NCBI GenBank assembly: GCA_942486035.1
Contig: CALNXK010000124.1
Location: forward strand, 70,001-134,000
Length of the DNA: 64,000 bases
Source: Porites lobata
Lineage: Eukaryota > Cnidaria > Anthozoa > Scleractinia > Poritidae
Direction of reading: 5' to 3'
Shown in pieces: positions 57,661 through 64,000 of the stretch. The translations under genes were made by a program, and so were the position numbers. How positions within the stretch are numbered: the stretch's first letter is position 1; each line of letters starts with the position of its first letter. A model generated the notes under the pieces. That model searched no databases. It was not told the DNA's origin and saw only the letters and a program-made list of their open reading frames with translations.

Positions 57661-58900
57661 TGTTCCGCTACCTCGACCGATATTTGGTCTTGGCCGAGAT
57701 AGGGCAGCATAACCAGCGAAGTTGAAATTACTTTTTATAAGGTAAAAAAGGAAAGAACTTACATAGGCTGGGTTGATGTGAAAAAACTAGAGAGTCAATA
57801 AGACAATGACTATTATACTTTGCTAAAGGAAATCCGAGCGTAACAGATTGACCAATAATAAGGATTTACGACAGATACTATCTCTAAAATGACTAACCTA
57901 CGTCTCAAGCGGAAATAATCACGAAATTAATGTCGTAGTTCCTTTCGCTAGACTTTACAATAAGTGTAATAAAATAAGACAACAAACAGATGGCGTAATG
58001 GGGGGAACACCGCTCCGCGATCGGCGTGGTGGACGACTTCCATAGCGTGACCATAAAGCCTTACTTATCTCCCCGGCGCTAATTTACACGCGCCGGATCG
58101 GACAAGTTCAGGTAGGTCCGAAAGAAACAAACTTAATACGGCCTAACACTCCACGGCACTACGAGCTGAAACCTCCGGCCAGCATCGTGCAACTTAATGG
58201 AACGGTGTAGGCAAATATTTTGTTCTAGGAACTTTATCTTATCAGCACTACGAGCCGACTCCGCCGGCACGTGCTGGAATACAATCAAATATAAAAGTTT
58301 GCGTTAAAATCAAAGCTTGGGGAAGTCGCCGTGAGACTTAAACCGAAAGCGAAAGAAAGCGGTGAGCCCGTGTTTATTAGGAACAGCAACAAAGCCTCCA
58401 AAGGGAGGGAAGGGTGGGAATTACAAAACTTTAGGACGGCTGAAGTAACCAACTTCGCAATACAGCTCGGAATGAGGCACAGGACTTTTACTAGGCCTTT
58501 TATAGTCCGAGTGCTATCACAAGGTAAGCCAATGAAAAATACTGTACTACCGAACAGAACGTGCACCTAAAGTGCTCCACGAGATATGCATAAGGAAAAT
58601 TATTTTTACTAGCCATACAAAACGAGCGATACATCAGAAACTAGCCTCAACTGCAACGAAAAACAAGGATTGCTATTGTATCCGTAGTTTCCCAGCTATA
58701 GCCGTGATTTTACGTACTACCCAGTAGTTTTACCCACCACGAGTAAACTTCTACGAGATTTGATAAGGGCTATAGCATAACACTGCGTTACATGTTGTTG
58801 ATTGAGGGCGTCACGCTCCATTAACTGCGTTTTACAATTGAGTTGTAAAACTTTCCAGAAAAATGATTGTTTATATAACGTTCAGTGGCGTGACGGCACA
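57661..58900. mobile_element. 1240-bp TG...CA element with 5-bp duplication (probable solo LTR)
   Basis: It begins TGTTCCGCTACC and ends GTGACGGCACA, with a short inverted match TGTTCCG/TGTGCCG. CCGTC lies on both sides (57656-57660 and 58901-58905). Removing the element and one CCGTC restores the LINE frame exactly (SLPS-NKAPGPDK), which fixes its borders. TG...CA ends plus a 5-bp duplication are the signature of LTR retrotransposons, so a solo LTR fits best. No gag or pol is present. Confidence 0.75.
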
Positions 58901-59888
58901 CCGTCGAATAAAGCTCCCGGCCCTGATAAAGTCATAGCCAGGGTATTGAAAGACAGCTTAACAATAACAATCGCTGAAATAACGAACCTTGTTAATACCT
59001 CGTTCTCTTCAAACAAATTTGCGCAAGTATGGAAATTGGTTGAAGTCATCTCTATTCTTAAATCAGGTGACTCTGACGAACCTTCCAATACACGACATCT
59101 CTAGTCCCCATCATGTCTAAGGTTTGCGAAAGGGCCGCACATTCACAGTTTTTTTTAATTTTCTAGACCACAATGAAAAGATTTCAAAACTGTGAAGTGG
59201 TAATAGGAGATTCCATTCGACTGAGACTGCTTTACTTTATTTCACAGATGAAATCCTTCAAGAACATGGACGACAAACACGTATCCGTAATCGTCCTTTA
59301 ATAAGACATGTCTAAGGCAGTTCGATAGCATACGTCACGATCTGATGCTGTCAAAACTTCAGAGTACAGGTGTGTCCAATGCTTCGTGCGACTGGTTTGG
59401 AAGCTATCTTTCACAACGAACCCAAGTTGTTAACGTGGTCAATTCCGTCTTTGACCCACTTCCCGTGACTGTGGGCGTACCACAAGGTTTAATTCCTGGA
59501 CCAGTTTTATTTTCACCGTATGTCATGATGTCTGCTATTGGTCCCTACTCGCTGCCACACTATGGGTTATGTGGAAGATGCAAAAATTGTCCTCAGCCTT
59601 CCCCAAATCATATTTCAGACACAGTTATTGCATTAAATGAGGATCTTTTGGCAGTTGCAAGATGGTGTTGTACAAACTCCCTAGTCATCAACCCCGATAA
59701 GACTAAGCTCCCGGTTATCGGAGTTCCGCAGATTACGAGAAGCCTACCATCTTTTCTGACGGTTAAATTACTGGGCAAAGAGATTAAACCTGTACCTGTG
59801 GCCGAGGATCTGGGTGTAATAATTGACTCCTCTCTATGTTATAATGAACATGTCACCAAACCAGTTCCAGATTGCATGCGTACATTAA

Positions 59889-60268
59889 AGGAGCTGTGTC
59901 ACGAAATTCAGCCAAATTAGGAAATTCAAAATGCCCGTTAAATTAAGAGAAACATAAAAATAACCGCTTAAAACTTTACAGGAAGGTTAAAATAACATAA
60001 CAGAAACAACAGATGCCACGGATGGGCAAAACTGAAGGAGATTGAAACGGATTGAAATTAGGGTTTTTGAAAACTGTTCAGCCTAACAGTTTTTCAAAGT
60101 TGATCCCTGCTGCTTGCAACTTCAAAAATAATGCTCAGGAGACCATATTTGTTTGTCTTGGATCCCTGATTTTGTCATTTACATGTAATTTCTTTGCTTA
60201 CTTTAAGTTCCATAGCGATTGAGGGCAAGTAATTGGCAAAATTAAACACAATGAATGACACGGCCCCT
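59889..60268. mobile_element. 380-bp MITE in the LINE, AGGRGCYGTGTCA ends
   Basis: Left AGGAGCTGTGTCACGAAATT and right (reverse complement) AGGGGCCGTGTCATTCATTG are TIRs. LINE coding stops at its left edge and resumes at its right edge. The target duplication could not be fixed with confidence. Confidence 0.65.
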
Positions 60269-60740
60269 CTAATTAGGACCAATAGAATCAAGCGCCTTCT
60301 TGATAGAAAGACGCTACTTTTACTAATTAATGCTTTTGTTTTCAGTAAATTGTTTTATTGTCCACCGTATGGAGTAATACCTCAAAAACAAGCGTTAAAA
60401 AATTGCAATTAGTTCAGAACTTTGCTAGCAGGATCGTTTTTGGTCTCCGGAAGTATGATCATGAGGGCCGATTCAAGTCACTTAGATGGCTTCCTATTGC
60501 TGATAAACTACTTTTAAATGTTTCTGTTATGGTCCATAAGTGCCTAAATGGTCGAGCACCAGACTACCTTAGTCAAAAATTTACCCGTACACAAGCCCAT
60601 CACGACAGAAATACGCGATACAAAAAAGACCTGAATCTACCGAGATGCAGATTAAAAACTGGGCAGCGATCTTTCGCCTTTTGAGGGTCTTCTTGTTGGA
60701 ACAAACTACCCAAAGACAGAAAAGGAAGCAGCAGATTGCC

Positions 60741-62969
60741 GAATTTTTAAGAAGAGACTTATAACGGAGCCTCCACGCGCGCTCGAGCGGTGAGCTCCAT
60801 ACTTAAGAGAAAATGGTAAAGTATCCATCCGAGAAAATTTGGTTATGACGTCACCGTACGTCCGTACAGACTCTCCGGATAGAGGTAAATAAAACGAATT
60901 TCTCCCCTCTCCCCTAGAGAGTTTTGTCCCCTATTGTTTTAAAAGGCTTTAGCAATGATTGACAAATCAGAGTCTATCTACTGAGCCAATGTTGGGTGGA
61001 TTTTAGTGGCCGATAATTTTACTTTTGTGGAGGTGATGGGTGATTTCAGAAAATATCCTTTAGACTGATTTCGAGGGGGAAAAACTTGCAAGGATATACC
61101 TGGGAAAAATAATAACCTGCACTCAAAAAAAATTTCCCTCATGACGTATATAATGCTGAAGAAAAATCTTACACCGTTACATGTCAGGGAAAAATTTCTA
61201 ACTCCAGAGGTTTGGGAAAAGAATTCTTACCCAAACTAAATCACCCATACCCCTCTTCCCACAAAAGTCAAATGGGCAACCACATCGGGGGTGGGAAAGA
61301 AGCCGGCGGATTTGACATCTTAGTAGATGTCATTTGTCAACAAAATGGCTGGCGCACGTTCAGGGGCACCCAACGGATCTGTTCCTCACAATATCTGTTC
61401 TACAGCGAACATTTTGCTGGCCAGGAACCGGGTTTTTTGCTGTTCTCCTGGGAACTTGTGTCTTAAGTCTGCTGAAAAGAATTTATCGAATGTGTCAAAA
61501 ATTCTTGCTGGAACTATTTCATCCGTCTAACTTACTTGAATTTTTTCTTCGGTGTGTTTATTTTTGTGCGCGCTGTTGATATATTAACCGCTGACCAAAA
61601 AATCTGCATGTGGCGCCGTTAAAAATCATGAGTAATCAGGCTACGCTCGGCCTACCTCCGTATCTGCGGTCTTCCCACGCGGGACAGTTCAAAAGGTAAG
61701 CTTTCTTTGAAAATATTGTCTATCATTACGCATACATATTATTTTGAATTCCCATGTCTTATTTATCTGCATGTCACTTAGGAGCCTGGGCGCGCAGCCG
61801 TTAGATAGCTATTCAAACTTCAGCTTTTCAAAACGTTATAACGATTCTTCTTATTCTTATTTTTACTTAAGGCTTTGCTTAGTTTTCAATTGCAGACGAG
61901 CCACGCTTACGATCTTAACAAAGTAAAATTTCCTATTTATATTCACGACTAAGAGACGGGAATGGGTGTGCAGCTCGAACTATGGAGCCTGAGTGTTTAA
62001 TGCCGTCCAAATAACATACAAAGTTCACACATCATAACTAAAAAATGGTAATAAAAATATTCCTAAATAAAGTCACTCAGGCAAAACTATTCACGTGCGC
62101 CGCCTGATACGAAAACTCAAAAACCCAATAGGAAAAAATTGGGAACGTATTCCCCAACCGATGCGGTCGCACAACCTCTGGGGGTTAAAGGTAAAAAATC
62201 AATCGATACATGAATAAAGTAAGGTATAAAAATAAAATTTGATAGTTCGAGAGCTGAGATGAATACATTACAACTGTCAAAGCCTTATATACCTTACAAC
62301 AATAGAGCCAACGGTAACGCCATAGCGGCTCACGTGCGTTCATACCAATAGGAAAGTTTTTACATTCTCTGTCACTGCCACTACGTTTAGCTCCGCCGAA
62401 TGTAAATACATTTAATATAACTTTATGAACTTTTATAACTTTTTCGAGTCAAACAATTTACAGAAGCGCGCGCGACTCGCCGAGTTGTACAGGTTAATTG
62501 TGTTTCTTCAACTGTAAATTGCTGTCAAAAACGTGCTTTAAATTTCCTGTAAGCTCATTTATTTCGTCCCTGATGTTAGTCTACTAACCTCCATCGAGAA
62601 AGGTCGGGTTAATCGAAAGTTGTTTTTACCGGTCCGTAGAGTTTTCCGCCGAGTGTCAGGAATTATTTTGACACATAGTAAGGTATTGGTGTCGTTTCTT
62701 TCTTTTTTTTTGGTAATTATTTACAGTAGTTTTCACGCTAATTCCTGAGCTGTAACGTTTTGTTTTCTTAAAAGCGAAAACAAAACGTTTCGAAAATGCT
62801 AATAAAACAACGGGCATGTTATGTTTTCACATACCCTGCGAACAGAGTCTCCTTCGATCTTAGTTTTCACAACATTTTAAACATTTTTTGTATGTGTTCT
62901 TGAAAAGTTCCGTTTTTTCACTTTCAGGAAATTATCCTTTTTTAAATTTTGGTTAGATTAAAAGCATTC
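60741..62969. other. Repeats in part; no gene
   Basis: 60815-60895 matches the left part of the 13.28-kb repeat (AAGTATCCATCCGAGAAAAT, GGTTATGACGTCACCG). 61361-61510 matches the left end of the CAGGGGCACCCAAC element family, with no right end seen. Nothing else supported. Confidence 0.5.
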
Positions 62970-63155
62970 TCCAGCCCAGTTTATTATTATCGTGTTCTAC
63001 TTTCAGAGCCTGAAAGGCCAACACTGCTTAGATATGTTTCAGATGAACATGTTTGTGGAAAGGGTTCCAGATTTCCCCCACCTGCATGGAATTTGTCGGG
63101 CATTTCTCAAGTCGTGTGTTCCCAAAGCTGTGGGGACGAGATGGTCAAACTTTGA
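62967..63155 (+). CDS. Candidate terminal exon, unknown Cys-containing protein
   Basis: After an acceptor ending CTACTTTCAG (61-nt upstream context is pyrimidine-rich) the frame reads EPERPTLLRYVSDEHVCGKG, SRFPPPAWNLSGISQVVCSQ, SCGDEMVKL and then TGA. The true exon probably starts at 63007. Three cysteines and an N-glycosylation site (NLS) suggest a secreted protein. No family recognised; no companion exon found. Confidence 0.3.
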   Translation, partial: FSSPVYYYRVLLSEPERPTLLRYVSDEHVCGKGSRFPPPAWNLSGISQVVCSQSCGDEMVKL

Positions 63156-63835
63156 ATAGCGCTTCCACAAGATGAATCAGTACTTAAGAAACCCTTGATA
63201 GAGCGGTAGGAATATCCACTTTTTTAACAATTGGGACCCTGACTTCCTGCGCCTGATTAGGGACGGGCCATTAGAAAAGTTTTGGGGGGGGTGGAATTTT
63301 CGAGCTGCAGGAATTTTTTTTCGTTATCAAATTCCTTGTATGAATTTTTTTTAGGCCATAGCATGACTATTTTTTAGGATTTAATTGGCTTGCATGAATT
63401 TTTTTTCATTTAATTTTCCCTTGCGCGAATATTTTTTTTGTACTTCGCCCGCCCCCCTTCCCCGTCCCATAAGTTTTCTTATGGTCCGTCCCTTATCACA
63501 GCCGTTACTGATTGCTATTCATTTGGATATGAATGAAGAAATATACCCTGCAAAAAGCACGGCAAAGCACAAAAAGGGTCTAAAAATACAAATTCCAGAC
63601 TTTATTTTGTATAACTACAAAAAGCTAATTGTACCGGAAAAAAAGGTTTATTTGAATGGTCACGCCAGGCTATAGCCCGTAATTAAAGTGTGACTTTGAA
63701 ATTAAGTGTCAATACATGTCGCAACAGTATCTTAAAGTAAAAGAGGAAAAGTCCTTTAAAACTTGTAATAGCAATAAAGTGACAAGATATTAAATGTCTA
63801 AACAAACCGGCGTTTGATTACCTGATCATGACTAG
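63156..63835. other. No feature recognised
   Basis: Repeated T-rich patches (GAATTTTTTTT) at 63310-63435 only. Confidence 0.4.
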
Positions 63836-63990
63836 TTCAATCGGTAAAAACCGATATATCGGAAAACCGTTCGATAAATCGATAACTATCGATAATTCAA
63901 ATTTAAACGTTATAAATCGATACTCACAACCATCGCTGCTCTTTTAAGGTACTAAATTTATCGATTTATCGATTTTATCGTTTTCCTTAA
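63836..63990. repeat. Cluster of ATCGAT/TCGATA words
   Basis: ATCGATA, TATCGATA or close variants occur about eight times in 150 bp, several overlapping in inverted pairs. It could be the edge of a TIR element running off the window, or a factor-binding cluster. Confidence 0.6.
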
Positions 63991-64000
63991 GGACCGTGTA

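Larger units (their letters stand above)
57225..60740 (+). pseudogene. Third LINE, decayed, with two insertions
   Basis: The start is truncated: WNAYRFFRQEVKREIRIAEM, STTEDPFSHEANKFNEYYT, EKEVGKIIRSLPS. A 1240-bp insertion follows, then NKAPGPDKVIARVLKDS. The region to 59340 is badly eroded. RT core remnants are WFGSYLSQRTQVVNVV, VGVPQGLIPGPVLFSPY and LNEDLLAVARWCCTNSLVIN, then PDKTKLPVI and EDLGVIIDSSLCYNEHVTK. A MITE splits it at 59889-60268, after which come NRIKRLLDRKTLLLLINAFV, VQNFASRIVFGLRKYDH and WLPIADKLLLNVSVMVHKCL. The catalytic motif reads YVED in one frame rather than YVDD. Dead copy. Confidence 0.85.

Noticed and set aside
1..64000. CRISPR arrays, bacterial operons, tRNA or rRNA genes
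   Set aside because: None seen; the content is eukaryotic, and I found no convincing tRNA cloverleaf or A/B-box pair by eye.

Overview
The window looks like nuclear DNA of a cnidarian, most likely a stony coral. The DNA is AT-rich with long introns, and it is packed with decayed LINEs, Penelope-like elements and short terminal-inverted-repeat (TIR) transposons. The only host genes are intron-rich, and nothing suggests bacterial operons. The species cannot be named from sequence alone.

The left half (2.05-31.74 kb) is dominated by one minus-strand gene for a secreted kexin/furin-type subtilase. Seven exons can be placed at GT-AG junctions whose phases all agree. They run from a signal-peptide exon at 31.7 kb to an exon at 2.05 kb carrying the oxyanion Asn. 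The catalytic-Ser exon must lie beyond base 1. Only about 20 residues lie between the signal peptide and the Lys-Arg site, so either a prodomain exon was missed or the prodomain is absent. The introns hold a PIF/Harbinger MITE (17.7 kb), a pogo/Tigger-like element (22.4 kb), LINE remnants (8.5, 12.7, 26.1-28.7 and 29.2-31.3 kb), a Penelope fragment (4.3-5.0 kb), and a plus-strand Gly-rich extracellular-protein exon pair, partly broken (10.5 and 11.6 kb).

The middle (31.7-48 kb) has a Penelope RT remnant between GAGCA-rich direct repeats (35-36.2 kb) and a pogo/Tigger-like element with a MITE nested inside (36.4-37.4 kb). It also has an inverted minisatellite (38.3 kb), a near-perfect 829-bp-arm palindrome that is a fold-back transposon (39.87-41.66 kb), another Penelope remnant (42.6-43.5 kb), and a Cys-rich plus-strand terminal exon (47.4 kb).

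The right half (48-64 kb) is mostly nested transposons. The most notable is a 3.9-kb element (52.09-55.95 kb) with about 430-bp TIRs and perfect 9-bp target duplications. It carries a decayed coding module: a basic N-terminal region, a 2A ribosome-skipping motif (DVEKNPGP) and an OTU-type cysteine protease domain. Its outermost ~20 bp match the ends of the 39.87-kb palindrome, so both belong to one family. Two smaller transposons are inserted in it. Further right, a decayed LINE (57.2-60.7 kb) is interrupted by a 1240-bp TG...CA element with a 5-bp duplication, probably a solo LTR, and by a MITE. A few orphan terminal exons (38.7, 47.4 and 63.0 kb) suggest other host genes that cannot be assembled from this window.
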